DNA of 64,000 nucleotides from Chitinophaga sp. CF418 (GCF_900142925.1 NZ_FRCN01000003.1:1-64000); one strand, 5' to 3'. Counted from the stretch's first letter, positions 28,223 to 38,297 are shown. Made by a program: numbers and translations. Notes: generated by a model from the letters alone, not told the origin.

Positions 28223-31201
28223 GTGATCCCTGAATATAAAATAAAGCTTTTCACTGCTCTCTTCAAAGGCAGGCAAGATGTTTTCGCATTATACTGGGAA
28301 AACGGTGGTAAATCCGGCTACATGCCTGCTTATCATTTTGATCCATACCGGTATAAAGTGCATAAAATGAAAGGCGGTACGCTTAGTAATTTCCCTGAAA
28401 AAACATATCAACCATTAACAGAAACACAGATTTACAAACATTTAAACGGAAGCCATCTAATTGGCCTCTATCCTTTATTAACAGATGATACATCCTGGTT
28501 CATAGTAGCAGATTTTGACGAAGAGAACTGGATAGATGATAGCCGCAAGTTTCTGTTTCTTTGCAAGAAAAAAGGAATTCCAGCTTACCTGGAACGCTCC
28601 CGTTCCGGAAATGGCGCGCATGTCTGGGTATTCTTTGAGCAGGCCTATCCGGCAATTAAGAGCCGCAAAATAATGCTCACATTATTAACGGAAGCTCATA
28701 TCATTTCAACATTCGATAAAAATTCCAGTTTTGACAGACTATTTCCCAACCAGGATTCACTTTCCGGAAAACCACTTGGTAATCTAATCGCACTTCCTTT
28801 TCATAAGCCGGCCATGGATAAGGGGAATAGCTGCTTCATTGCTCCCGAAACAATGGAACCGTATCCAGAACAATGGCAATTTCTTATAACCATACAAAAA
28901 GCACAGATAGCTACCCTGGATAATCTGTATGTTAAGTCAAACCCTTCTGAATTATCAATAAATAAGCTGCCCAATCAAGGCTTAACTATACATTTAAATA
29001 ATGTAATCACTATTGCAAGAAATGGCTTGCCTGTTATTCTGATTAGCTATTTACGAGAAGAGCTGAATATTGCTAACACAGAATTCTTTATCCGGCAGAA
29101 GACAGGCAAAAGCACATATAAAAGCAAACGCTATTTCAAATTCATTGAAGAAACAAGCGATCATATTATTATTCCCCGTGGCTTTATCAGAAAACTTCTT
29201 GATTTTTGTAAGGAAAATAATATCGCCTATAAATTAGAAGATCAACGTAAACGACAACCCCATCAGCTTTACAGTTTTGAGGCAACGTTGCGGGATTATC
29301 AGCAAATTGGTGTTTCCGCAACAGAAAATAAGCATATAGGGGTAATAGTGGCACCTCCTGGTTCTGGTAAAACCCTAATAGGATTAAAAATAATTGCCAA
29401 TAAACAGCAATCAGCTCTAATTGTAGTTCATAGAAAGCAGTTAATGGAACAGTGGGCAGAACGAATCACTACTTTTCTAGGCATTCCAGATCACGAGATT
29501 GGGAAAATCGGACAGGGAAAGTATAAGCCAGGAAAGCTAATAACATTGGCTACGATTCAAAGCCTTGCAAAAGCAATCTCTAATCAATCTAATAAGGATC
29601 TTACCAGCTCATTCGGAACTATCTTGATTGATGAATGTCATCATATTCCCGCCGAAACCTACTATACTATCATCCAGCAATTCAAAAGCTTTTACCAATA
29701 TGGGCTTACTGCGACACCTTTCCGTAAATACAGCGATGGAAAACTTATCTTCATCCATTTAGGTGAAGTTATTGCAGAAATCGAAAACCATCAGGTAACA
29801 AGTTCTCCTCAGGCAACAATAATTATACGAGACACATCTCTGGATGTACCGTTTAACCAGAAAACTGACCGGTTTGAAACCTTGTCTAAAATCCTGGTGC
29901 ATGATTCAACGAGAAACAATCTCATCCTAAAAGATATAATCAAAGAGCTTAGTAGCGGGAAACGTATCGTAGTGCTAACCGAACGTAAAGAGCATATTGA
30001 TTCATTGCACCAATATCTGAAACAATCATATGAAACAATTACATTAAGTGGCGAGGATAGTGCAACCAGCCGTGATATCAAATGGAAACTATTAAAATCC
30101 GGAAATTATCAGGTATTGATAACCACAGGGCAATTTTTTGGAGAAGGAACCGATTTGGACAATGCTACGTGCCTCTTCCTTGTCTATCCATTCTCATTTG
30201 AAGCAAAGCTCATTCAATATATAGGCCGGGTGCAACGATCAGAAATAGTTCCTGTCATTTATGACTACCGGGATATTAGAATTGATTACCTGAATAACCT
30301 GTTTTTAAAACGAAATACTTATTACAGAAAGTTAATTCGCCAGAGATCGTTATTTGATGATCCAGTCCAAGAAGTTAAACCAGTAACTACACCCAACACA
30401 ATTACTATAGAAAAAGAGGTTAAAATACCTATAGATGCTCTCGAATTCAAATACGGTGCCATAGGTTTCTCTTATATCTATAAGGAACCAGACGAGAAAC
30501 TTGAATTTGAAATAGCGCATGAAGATATCAGACCAGAATTTGACGTATTGAAGCCGTATTTTATTAAAGTATTAAAAAGCAGAAACATCACAGCCTCAAT
30601 ATTTGCAGAACTGGAAAATGGAACGCTGGTATCACAATCCGCAGATTCAGCCGACATAAAGAAAATCAATAAAGAAATCATTGAAGGTGTGAGATTCAGA
30701 TTTATGACAAAAGTAATCCTCAATAAGTCTTCTTCATCTGAACGAAATGTACTGGATATAACTCAGCTACAAGCAGGGCAATCACTTTATGAATCGGGAG
30801 AGGAATTGATTGCGGATATATTAAAGAATCCACAATTTAAGCATCAACAACAACTTCGCTATCTGGCAGAAAAACATGCCGGACATATATTGAAAATCCG
30901 CTTTGTACTTCAACCATTCTCGTTTGTATTTCTGATAGAAGGAGAGGAAATGTACCATATGATATTAGAAACCCTGGATACAGAGGAAGCCAGCTATATA
31001 TGGTGTTTCGAAAAGCAGCGGTCGCTACTACCCATGTATTTAAAAGACTTAGACAAGCAGCTGGATATTATCAGACAACAAGGCAGACATGCATTCATTA
31101 CTACTGCACCAGAAAATTTCAGCCGGATTGTTCATGACTATAGCAATGAACAGAAAGGCTTCATCACCTGGAAATATATGCTGGAAGAACGCCTGATATA
31201 G
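28223..31201 (+). CDS. TOTE-type primase-like domain fused to SF2 helicase
   Basis: 992 residues. The N-terminal part (about 1-230) has archaeo-eukaryotic primase-like motifs: VADFDEENW (Asp97/Asp99), GNGAHVWVFF (His133) and LGNLIALPFH, as in the TOTE conflict-system primase family. An SF2 helicase follows: Walker A APPGSGKT from about 377, DECHH (from 470, DEAD/H box) and motif VI QYIGRVQRSE near 670. The C-terminal 250 residues are unassigned. Such fusions are found in mobile islands and are proposed to take part in biological conflict or element maintenance. It leads a co-directional block of four genes. Confidence 0.82.
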   Translation: MIPEYKIKLFTALFKGRQDVFALYWENGGKSGYMPAYHFDPYRYKVHKMKGGTLSNFPEKTYQPLTETQIYKHLNGSHLIGLYPLLTDDTSWFIVADFDEENWIDDSRKFLFLCKKKGIPAYLERSRSGNGAHVWVFFEQAYPAIKSRKIMLTLLTEAHIISTFDKNSSFDRLFPNQDSLSGKPLGNLIALPFHKPAMDKGNSCFIAPETMEPYPEQWQFLITIQKAQIATLDNLYVKSNPSELSINKLPNQGLTIHLNNVITIARNGLPVILISYLREELNIANTEFFIRQKTGKSTYKSKRYFKFIEETSDHIIIPRGFIRKLLDFCKENNIAYKLEDQRKRQPHQLYSFEATLRDYQQIGVSATENKHIGVIVAPPGSGKTLIGLKIIANKQQSALIVVHRKQLMEQWAERITTFLGIPDHEIGKIGQGKYKPGKLITLATIQSLAKAISNQSNKDLTSSFGTILIDECHHIPAETYYTIIQQFKSFYQYGLTATPFRKYSDGKLIFIHLGEVIAEIENHQVTSSPQATIIIRDTSLDVPFNQKTDRFETLSKILVHDSTRNNLILKDIIKELSSGKRIVVLTERKEHIDSLHQYLKQSYETITLSGEDSATSRDIKWKLLKSGNYQVLITTGQFFGEGTDLDNATCLFLVYPFSFEAKLIQYIGRVQRSEIVPVIYDYRDIRIDYLNNLFLKRNTYYRKLIRQRSLFDDPVQEVKPVTTPNTITIEKEVKIPIDALEFKYGAIGFSYIYKEPDEKLEFEIAHEDIRPEFDVLKPYFIKVLKSRNITASIFAELENGTLVSQSADSADIKKINKEIIEGVRFRFMTKVILNKSSSSERNVLDITQLQAGQSLYESGEELIADILKNPQFKHQQQLRYLAEKHAGHILKIRFVLQPFSFVFLIEGEEMYHMILETLDTEEASYIWCFEKQRSLLPMYLKDLDKQLDIIRQQGRHAFITTAPENFSRIVHDYSNEQKGFITWKYMLEERLI

Positions 31202-31240
31202 TAACTTACAATTCATATCATTCAAAAATCCCGAAAAATT

Positions 31241-31858
31241 ATGAGTAAAAGTGAAAAAATGAGATACTTAAGGAATGCACCTACTCTATTTCCTCTTGAA
31301 AGCTATACAGCACAGCTGAAAATTATTATGGAAAATCAACCTTCCAGCCCTTCTCACAATTTCCTGGATGAACTTATTCAGCGTGACCGGTCAATTGCTT
31401 ATGAAATGATAGCCCGGTTTGTTCCAATGGAAACGACTGCTGAAATATCAACTTTTCTAAAGGCATTTATTGCGGAAGAAAAAAAGGGAGACGATTATAT
31501 TAGCGAAGAAGGTGAGGAAGCTGTTGAGAAAATTGCGAGAAGCCTTCTGGAGAGAGGTAGGGAATCAATCAATGCAAAAAACTACCTTACCGCTGCGGAA
31601 ACTGCCTTTGCCGTTATCCTCGCCATTGAGCCCGAACTGTGTATGGTATTAGATGAGGGTTGGACTTACCAAATGATTATTATCGAATCCTTCGAATATT
31701 TAGATCAGATCGGTAAACTGCCATTAAGCCCGGATGTATTTGATTTATTACTGCAACAAACTACTAAGCATTTCAATAGCATACGTGAAGAAGATCGGTA
31801 TGTCGATGATAAATGGAAAGAATTAATGCTTACATTCAAAAATGGATATACACAGTAA
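31241..31858 (+). CDS. Hypothetical helical protein downstream of TOTE helicase
   Basis: 205 residues, begins 39 bp after the helicase stop. Predicted almost all-helical with TPR-like spacing (AKNYLTAAETAFAVILAIEP, QMIIIESFEYLDQIGKLPLS), acidic, no signal or membrane segment. I do not recognise a family. Spacing and strand suggest co-transcription with the helicase; it could be a partner or regulator of it. That is inference from context only. Confidence 0.65.
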   Translation: MSKSEKMRYLRNAPTLFPLESYTAQLKIIMENQPSSPSHNFLDELIQRDRSIAYEMIARFVPMETTAEISTFLKAFIAEEKKGDDYISEEGEEAVEKIARSLLERGRESINAKNYLTAAETAFAVILAIEPELCMVLDEGWTYQMIIIESFEYLDQIGKLPLSPDVFDLLLQQTTKHFNSIREEDRYVDDKWKELMLTFKNGYTQ

Positions 31859-31897
31859 TCATGAATACAGTACAGAGATGCTGCTAAAAATACTCAG

Positions 31898-32419
31898 ATG
31901 CAAGGTGATAAAATCCAATCATTCAACATTTATACCAGTACTATCGTCGAATTTAATAGAATGCTGATCACGGGTTCCTGCTCTGATAGGGAGGGTTTAG
32001 GAATAGCCGTTACGGAGCTACTATATGACCTTTTGGCGGAATGGTCTGGGTATAACCAAACTTTACAACAGTGGACACATGCTGAATGGAAGGATTTTGG
32101 CAATATGCTGTTTATTCATGCGTATAATGAACCTGCATCCGTTATGCTTCAAATTGGTATCAACTGGGAGGGTATCTATTTACAAATGACCATTGAGGAG
32201 CAAGAGGTCTTTTTAAATTCTCTGCCGGAAAATGTAAAAACATACCATTTTAATTTATCTCAATTAGGCAAATTTGAGATAAGTGACGATAATAATGATT
32301 TCCTAATAATGTGGTCATACGAGAATTACTCTATAATTGATATTGCTACCAATGGCTGTAATGCTTTCTCACTGATGTATATGCTTTGCCAGGAACTTAA
32401 CAAATTTGAAAATAAATGA
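31898..32419 (+). CDS. Hypothetical protein in TOTE helicase gene block
   Basis: 173 residues, 39 bp after the preceding gene. Mixed alpha/beta, acidic, soluble (YDLLAEWSGYNQTLQQWTHA, GINWEGIYLQMTIEEQEVFL). No recognised family; no signal peptide. The next gene starts one base after its stop, so at least these two are coupled. Confidence 0.65.
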   Translation: MQGDKIQSFNIYTSTIVEFNRMLITGSCSDREGLGIAVTELLYDLLAEWSGYNQTLQQWTHAEWKDFGNMLFIHAYNEPASVMLQIGINWEGIYLQMTIEEQEVFLNSLPENVKTYHFNLSQLGKFEISDDNNDFLIMWSYENYSIIDIATNGCNAFSLMYMLCQELNKFENK

Positions 32420-32420
32420 T

Positions 32421-32846
32421 ATGGGTAACAGGTTTAAGAATAGCGAAGAAAGGATAGAACAGATATTTAAAAACAGTTTTGAAGACACTTCCAGGCGGCT
32501 TGAGACACTTTTGTTTTATAAATCATACCTGGAATCAAACTTAAAGTTGCCCCTTCACATTACCGGAATTGAAGATTTTAAATGGGAAGAATATTACATT
32601 TTCGGTCCGGGAGAAAAAGAGGAATACGAAACATTAAAGAAAACTCGTCCGTCTTATACTGACATATTCAATATGACAAGTTTTGATTCTTATTATGATG
32701 AAGACTATGGATTGTTTGCAAAAGTAACAAGGATTTCTGATAAAAAACGGTTTAAACTACCCCTGGTAGATATGAAGGCCGTAGATAAAAAATCGCTGGA
32801 ATATCAGCTACTTGAAGACTATTCTATATGGGTCATTAATTATTAG
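32421..32846 (+). CDS. Small conserved-type protein, calcium-binding-protein-like
   Basis: The ATG at 32421 lies one base after the upstream TGA; an overlapping TTG at 32406 is less likely. 141 residues. The second half (FAKVTRISDKKRFKLPLVDM, KSLEYQLLEDYSIWVINY) resembles small proteins often labelled calcium-binding in bacterial islands, whose core reads as LPL-D-hydrophobic followed by a Tyr-rich end. Resemblance is from memory of the pattern and is weak. Last gene of the helicase block. Confidence 0.6.
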   Translation: MGNRFKNSEERIEQIFKNSFEDTSRRLETLLFYKSYLESNLKLPLHITGIEDFKWEEYYIFGPGEKEEYETLKKTRPSYTDIFNMTSFDSYYDEDYGLFAKVTRISDKKRFKLPLVDMKAVDKKSLEYQLLEDYSIWVINY

Positions 32847-32903
32847 AATAATGTCTGATTTATGAAATTGAGGATGCAATTACTATTACTTCTGACATAA
32901 TTT

Positions 32904-32927
32904 ATTAATAATCAATAACAGTTGGTT
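32904..32927 (+). repeat. Left half of tRNA-3'-like repeat (R9), cut by intron 3' end
   Basis: TATTAATAATCAATAACAG followed by TTGGTTC equals the left half of the R family. At 32928 it switches to group II intron 3'-end sequence. It is complementary to the right half R1 at 3466-3525. Confidence 0.6.
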
Positions 32928-33355
32928 CCGGGTAGAGCGGATCGTTACCTCCCCGCTCCCCCACAGGTAGGGTCGAACAGTGGCGCATTAGACTGCAGTC
33001 TATGTTTCCACCACCTGCCACGTCAAACGCAGCGTGCGCATTTAACGCACTGCGCTTTCCTAATGACTTCTTATTAAAGTTTATTCGCCTATCGCGTTGG
33101 GGTTGCTTTCCGCGGGGATATATTAAAGTAGCTATAAATATTGTAGATAGCGCATAAACCCTTTGTACTCCATAAATTCCAACCGAAGCCTTTCAATCTT
33201 TTAGCTTTCATCAAATGACGACGGATTTTCCTGGTCAGCCTATCTTTTATATACCCAAACGTCTTACTGGAATGCCCTACCCCTAAAGTATTGAACCCAG
33301 CCTCTCAATATTGGATTTATAATATCCCGAACACGGGTTAATGGCTGTGATTCAA
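32928..33355 (-). mobile_element. Group II intron 3' part: maturase C-terminus remnant and terminal RNA domains
   Basis: On the minus strand, two frames give a maturase domain: PLTRVRDIINPILRGWVQYF followed after a frameshift by HSSKTFGYIKDRLTRKIRRH and LKGFGWNLWSTKGLCAIYNI, the conserved end of group II reverse transcriptases. Downstream (about 32940-33000) a strong hairpin GAGCGG..CCGCTC followed by CTACCC fits domain VI with the bulged-A region near the 3' splice site. The rest of the reverse transcriptase is missing. The segment is non-functional on its own. Confidence 0.8.
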
Positions 33356-33360
33356 AACGC

Positions 33361-34245
33361 TTAAACACATCCCGTAGATAAAGAAACCCAATAGGCAGAA
33401 TTCTCAAAGTCTTTGGCTAGTTTAAATAAGTTTTTCGCATTATCATTTTTCCCAAAAAAATCTCTCAAAATATCTACCGGGATTGCCTCTGCAGCGGTAA
33501 TAATAGACTGTATGCTGCGACTGGATACGAGAGCCATTTGCTCTACTCTAATTTTTATTTTAGTATTGCCAGTTACTCCATAACGAAAGCCATCTTCCAG
33601 ATTTTTATTTTTTGCGGTGGCCTCTATAAAAGCCATGTTCTTTAAAATAAAGTCAACTGTAATAAGCAAATAAGAAACAAATAAGTATAATAACCTCGTT
33701 AATCCTTCTCTTTTTAAAGGAGTAGAATGCAAATGAATTAGTATCTCCTTAATGTCAATTAGCAAGTGGTTAGCTCCAATAAAATCTAGAGCTTCTAAAA
33801 TTCTACTTTTCGCAGATTCATTTTTCTGATACCAATTTGTTGTAAATCTTGTAAACTCATCTTTTAAAAGAGAATTCAATTTTTCTTCAGATAACCTATG
33901 AGAGGTAAGTGACTTAATCTTATTTAGAAAGTTACCATTTAGCACGGTCACTCCTCTTTTTTCCCCAAACTCTATTACTTCATCTCTTTTGTCCGTAGTT
34001 GCCACAATACACCTGTCGTAATCCAGTATATCCATTATACCTTTCGCAACAATAATTCTTTCAACAGCCGCGGGCTTAGCTTTGTTTTTAATGTCAACGT
34101 TAATTCTTTCTCTGCTGATAGGATTCGATCTATGATAAAGCCATAGGTCTATATCGGTAACCTCAACACCCTGAAACCGCAATTTGCTGCCCCTTATAAC
34201 ATAATAACCCAAGTCAAGAAAGTACAATCTTAATTGTTCTTCCAT
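33361..34245 (-). CDS. Putative restriction-endonuclease-fold (PD-(D/E)xK-like) protein
   Basis: The start at 34245 (MEEQLRLYFLDLGYYVIRGS) is chosen because the upstream codons overlap an IS66 remnant on the other strand. 294 residues. The N-terminal 110 residues look like a nuclease fold: VTDIDLWLY (acidic residue), INVDIKNKAK (D/E-x-K), RCIVATTDK and a following helix-strand pair, as in Mrr-like enzymes. The rest is helical with one or two hydrophobic segments (LLYLFVSYLLITVDFIL). The C-terminus ends at the intron junction and may be truncated. A DNA-cutting defence role is inference. Confidence 0.55.
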   Translation of the reverse strand: MEEQLRLYFLDLGYYVIRGSKLRFQGVEVTDIDLWLYHRSNPISRERINVDIKNKAKPAAVERIIVAKGIMDILDYDRCIVATTDKRDEVIEFGEKRGVTVLNGNFLNKIKSLTSHRLSEEKLNSLLKDEFTRFTTNWYQKNESAKSRILEALDFIGANHLLIDIKEILIHLHSTPLKREGLTRLLYLFVSYLLITVDFILKNMAFIEATAKNKNLEDGFRYGVTGNTKIKIRVEQMALVSSRSIQSIITAAEAIPVDILRDFFGKNDNAKNLFKLAKDFENSAYWVSLSTGCV

Positions 34246-34289
34246 CACATCATTGTAGCCATTATTGATTCCCCTAGAAATTAGACTGT

Positions 34290-34468
34290 TTTGTGGGGGC
34301 CTCCTGGAACGCCTATTGGCAAGCATCTATAGCCTAATGGGGACTTGCAAGATGCACAATGTTAATCCTGGTGAACGGCTCGAAAATGTACTCTGTATAA
34401 TCGCTGACTATCCTGTAAACCGGATCAAAGAACTACTTCCTCATATCTGGAAACCAAAGCAAAAGTAA
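34290..34468 (+). pseudogene. IS66-family transposase, C-terminal remnant
   Basis: LASIYSLMGTCKMHNVNPGE followed by RIKELLPHIWKPKQ is the conserved C-terminal tail of IS66 TnpC transposases. Nothing of the DDE domain remains. It overlaps the false N-terminal extension of the minus-strand nuclease-like gene. Confidence 0.8.
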
Positions 34469-34688
34469 TCGACTTTTGTTTACCTACTTAGAAGCACTTG
34501 CTCTGAGGGATACGTAACTGATATATTCAACATCGTCCTGCTTATTGAACCTGAAGCGGTTTATAATAGTATTCTATCGGCTGTATCTGCATGGAAGGTA
34601 ACCTGAGGCGTTTTGTTTTACATTCAATAAAAACACAGTTCATCAGCAGAGGGGACGATACACATTCCCGTTTTCTGATGGAATTCAG

Positions 34689-35582
34689 TTAATTTAAATG
34701 TTGGTCTCTGAACACATTTGGAGGAACACCAACCTCTTTTTTAAATAAACGGGAGAAGTAAGTTGGATTTTCAAAGCCTAATAGAAACGCTATTTCTGCA
34801 ATGTTCTTATTATTTTGAATCAACAGGCTTTTTGCCTCAGCAATGAGGAAGATGTGAATATGTTCAAGCGCTGTCTTTCCGGTTTCCTGTTTAAGGAGGT
34901 CACTGAGATAACGCGGAGATATATTCAGCCGGTTTGCCATATAGCCGACGGTGGGTAACCCTTGTTCCTTACTGGCTGCGTCTTCAAAATACGAGTGAAG
35001 CAAATCTTTAAATCTTGAAGTTACCGCTCCGGTCAATTCTGTTCGGCTTATAAATTGTCTTTTGTAAAAACGCTGCGCATATTTAAGAAGGGTGTCCAGG
35101 TGACTGAGCAAGATCGACTTGCTGTAAATGTCAGTATTATTGCGGTACTCCTTATCCATTGTTTTGACCAGATTCCAGATGATATCTTCTTCCGAAGGAG
35201 TCAGAAATAACGCCTCATTAGCCTCGTAATCGAAGTAGCCATATTTTCTGATCTGATGGTGCAACTCAGAGCCTGTTAGAAAGTCTTCATGAATTAAAAT
35301 AATAAAGCAATCATCTTTAAGCTTTATATTTTTAAAGGTGACCGTCTGCATTGGTTTGATGAAGGTCATTTTGCCCCTGTCGTGGTCATACTTAGTATGT
35401 CCGTATAAAATTTTCCCATCTTCGAGCTGTTGAAAACTGATGATGTAAAAGTTCCCGTTAAATACAATATCATCACCCCCACAATCCTCTTTGTTCCCAA
35501 AGGAGATGTTGATCAGTGGGTGTTCCGGTACTTTAAGTCCAATGACCCGGCTAAAGTCAATAATATGTTCAAAATGTTTCAT
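34689..35582 (-). CDS. AraC-family transcriptional regulator
   Basis: 297 residues. The C-terminal two helix-turn-helix units are clear: NISPRYLSDLLKQETGKTAL and NIAEIAFLLGFENPTYFSRL followed by FKKEVGVPPNVFR. The N-terminal 170 residues look like a cupin-type sensing domain. It lies 52 bp downstream of an SDR gene on the same strand, so they are probably co-transcribed; the AraC protein may regulate that promoter. Confidence 0.93.
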   Translation of the reverse strand: MKHFEHIIDFSRVIGLKVPEHPLINISFGNKEDCGGDDIVFNGNFYIISFQQLEDGKILYGHTKYDHDRGKMTFIKPMQTVTFKNIKLKDDCFIILIHEDFLTGSELHHQIRKYGYFDYEANEALFLTPSEEDIIWNLVKTMDKEYRNNTDIYSKSILLSHLDTLLKYAQRFYKRQFISRTELTGAVTSRFKDLLHSYFEDAASKEQGLPTVGYMANRLNISPRYLSDLLKQETGKTALEHIHIFLIAEAKSLLIQNNKNIAEIAFLLGFENPTYFSRLFKKEVGVPPNVFRDQHLN

Positions 35583-35634
35583 TTTACTTGCTTTAAAATT
35601 AACGGAACCGCAAGGGTTCCGCTAATTCAGCTAT

Positions 35635-36453
35635 TTAATTACCTTGCGCAGCGATGGAAACGTCCTGCCATTCTTCCCAGGTTTGCAAACGCTGCTGATA
35701 AACAGATTTGATCCACTGGAAACCAACCCTTCCCAGGATGAGCCTTAAAGGCGGATTCTCGGCATCCACCAGTTGAAGTACCGCTGATACGGTCGCTTCA
35801 GGTATTCCCCAGTCTTCTATCTTATTGCCTTCAGCTAAATAAGCCCTAACACCGTCATAAACGGGTAATGCCTTGCTTTCGATACCGGAAGTTGTGGCAA
35901 AGTCGGTTCTGTAGCCGTTGGGTTCAATAATACTCACTTTGATGCCAAAGCCACTGACTTCAGCCACCAGCGAATCACTGAGGGCCTCGACTGCGAACTT
36001 GGACGCACTGTATAAGCCTAAAGTTGGGAAGGACACAATTCCCAAGGCACTGGAAACCTGAATAATATGGCCTGAGTGTTGCTCACGCATGACCGGGAGA
36101 ATTGCCTGCATCATCCAAAGCGAACCGTAAACATTCGTTTCAAACTGCCGGCGAACCTCCTCCTCCTTCAGCTCTTCAATCGCTCCTATATGACCATATC
36201 CTGCGTTGTTGATCAAGACGTCAATAACGCCAAAGTGTGATTTAGCTAAAGCTATCGCCTCAAAACATGCAAGTTTGTCCGTCACATCCACTTTTATAAC
36301 AAGCAGATCTGCCGGAAACTGTTCGCTGAGTTCGTTGAGCGCGTCCGGATTTCTGACCGCTACGATTACCTGATCACCACGTTTTAAAAAAGCTTCAGCC
36401 CATATACGACCGAGACCGCGCGATGCGCCGGTGATGAAAATTGTTTTTGCCAT
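35635..36453 (-). CDS. SDR-family oxidoreductase
   Basis: 272 residues. Cofactor motif TGASRGLG at 8-15, NNAG in beta4, catalytic Ser in SSALG and YSASK. The C-terminal half (FATTSGIESKALPVYDGVRA) is typical of classical SDRs that have an extended substrate loop. NAD(P)-dependent, cytosolic, substrate unknown. It is first in a two-gene set with an AraC regulator. Confidence 0.92.
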   Translation of the reverse strand: MAKTIFITGASRGLGRIWAEAFLKRGDQVIVAVRNPDALNELSEQFPADLLVIKVDVTDKLACFEAIALAKSHFGVIDVLINNAGYGHIGAIEELKEEEVRRQFETNVYGSLWMMQAILPVMREQHSGHIIQVSSALGIVSFPTLGLYSASKFAVEALSDSLVAEVSGFGIKVSIIEPNGYRTDFATTSGIESKALPVYDGVRAYLAEGNKIEDWGIPEATVSAVLQLVDAENPPLRLILGRVGFQWIKSVYQQRLQTWEEWQDVSIAAQGN

Positions 36454-36781
36454 TAGTTTACTAATTAATTCAAAACAAATTTCTGTTTTACGCAGCTTTT
36501 CAAGTGATACAAAAGTAGTAAATGATGTAACGGATTTACGTTATTCAGGGCAAAATGCATGGAGTTAATCCATATAAAGAAAGCCTCTTAGAGGTAGTTG
36601 TTGGTCAATTTCTGTGAAAGTGTTGACCCTGACGTTCCGCTTCTTCCCTTTCAGGACATCCTGAACATCGTCAATACATAGCAAAATAATCCGCGCTGGC
36701 GGAAAATTGAAGAAGATACAGGTATATGCAGACAAAGCTCCCCGACCTGCAGGAAGTCATTCGTAAACAGTGAAAACGGTT
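36454..36781. other. Intergenic stretch with possible transposase tail
   Basis: 328 bp. The plus strand near 36728-36775 reads MQTKLPDLQEVIRKQ and stop, preceded by RWRKIEEDTG in another frame, which might be a decayed C-terminus of a mobile-element protein. No intact gene. Confidence 0.3.
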
Positions 36782-37321
36782 CTATGTTAGCAGCAACTCC
36801 TTCACCGTCTGATTCTCCGGCAAATTTTCCGCTACCACAATGACTTTACCGCCTGCAGGCAACGCTGTTGCTTTATAATGCCAATCTATTCTGTTCCGGC
36901 CCAAAACTGCCTGACCGCTTTCTGTGATAACACCCTCAGCGTCTATTACCTTTACTTCCACTTCTGCTACCCGGAACTCATTTTTGGCTGTCACTACAAC
37001 ATCTTCGCCTTCTAACCTGATGTTCTGGACTTCAGGACTGCGGTAAGCATCCTTCACCGCCATATTGTAGGCATTCTGGCCGGGCCCTGCCAGCGACTCA
37101 TAGTAGGCCTTTATCTCGGGATCGGCCATCAATCGCTGCGCCCTTGCCGAAGCAATGGTCATCTTATGCCTGGCTTCTAACTGCTTTTGTGTAGGTTTTT
37201 TGGTGGAAGGACCGCGTTTCGCCGCCATAATGATCTGCCCATTCCGTTCGTAGATGGTGAGTTGCTTGCCGAGGGTTCCCCGTACAAGCTGCATGAGAAT
37301 ATTGTCTGTAACAATGGCCAT
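36782..37321 (-). CDS. Conserved-type Bacteroidota hypothetical protein (ILMQLVRGTLG family)
   Basis: 179 residues. The opening DNILMQLVRGTLGKQLTIYE and the Lys-rich KRGPSTKKPTQKQLEARHKM followed by YNMAVKDAYRSPEVQNI match a common Bacteroidota protein type of unknown function, in which an N-terminal basic part precedes a beta-sandwich-like C-terminal domain (VVVTAKNEFRVAEVEVKVID). Cytoplasmic by sequence. Family assignment is from pattern memory. It has no operon partner. Confidence 0.6.
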   Translation of the reverse strand: MAIVTDNILMQLVRGTLGKQLTIYERNGQIIMAAKRGPSTKKPTQKQLEARHKMTIASARAQRLMADPEIKAYYESLAGPGQNAYNMAVKDAYRSPEVQNIRLEGEDVVVTAKNEFRVAEVEVKVIDAEGVITESGQAVLGRNRIDWHYKATALPAGGKVIVVAENLPENQTVKELLLT

Positions 37322-38297
37322 AAAAAGGATTTGAGGTTATAAATACTAAGCTTACTGTCTTAGTGCCATTAAGATACAACAATTATACTAATTGGATACC
37401 AAAATAGCATTTAGATAATATTTATAGGTCACTTCAATATCCATTTGATATATAAATAACCTTTAGATATCCTCTTAATGACCTTTTAGTACCCTTATGG
37501 TAAGCCGACCACAAGCAGACAGTAAGCCGACTATAACCTATCCGAACACTGCAGAAAGATTATTTAACTCGTGTAGTCTACTATTTTGATGTGCTTGGTA
37601 CTTGTATATGGATTAGCGATCGCCAGCCTGGGGTCCAACGTTCTGTATGCGATATTTCATTTTAACTGGCGGCTTATTGGTAAACACCTACCTCCATTGA
37701 GGTCGGCCGACATGTGTCCGTCATCTGATTGATGGTATCTATCGAACCACTTATACGTGGCAATGTAGCCTTGTCATCTTTTTTAATAGCCAGGCATCCC
37801 AGCATTCATGATTTATAAAAGCTCCCGCGATAAAAAGGATGTTCCTGTTACCTTTCAAATTCATTAACTTATTCTTTCGAATAAAATTAAAATGCCCTAC
37901 CGATAACATCCTTTTAGTTTCAAACAGAAAACCTTAATATTCAAATTGCCACCTGGTAAATACCAAATGCGCCTGAAGCAATAGTTCCCGATGACCTTCG
38001 GAAATTAGATGTATTATTCGATTATTATGAGCAAGATGATTTATTAAGCGGCACCTGCTGGCACCATTCGAGAACTTACCACTACTGGCCACTTGGCGAA
38101 AGCCGGAGATAAGATAATACATTTCACTGGTTGATGATGATATTCAATATGGGGTTAGACCTTCATTTTGCTTTTTTGTGCCCTAAATCATTTTTACAAA
38201 ATAAACTAACAGCAAAAGATAAATAATCACGTCCGTTATCATCGTCTGAGCCCGCGATGGTACGGGATCTTAATAAAATTTCGTTGAACCCCTTAAT
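37322..38297. other. Long intergenic stretch with degenerate repeat (R10)
   Basis: 976 bp without a credible gene. A short tandem pair AGTAAGCCGAC lies near 37500-37540. At about 38062-38115, ACCATTCGAGAACTTACC, ACTACTGGCCACTT and GCCGGAGATAAG form a decayed R-family copy without the right hairpin arm, same orientation as the others. Confidence 0.45.

Noticed and set aside
32928..33360. tRNA-like or rRNA sequence in the structured GC-rich segment
   Set aside because: The hairpin and adjacent maturase codons fit a group II intron 3' end.
37934..38122. Minus-strand ORF of 62 codons
   Set aside because: It spans a decayed repeat copy and shows no protein-like pattern.
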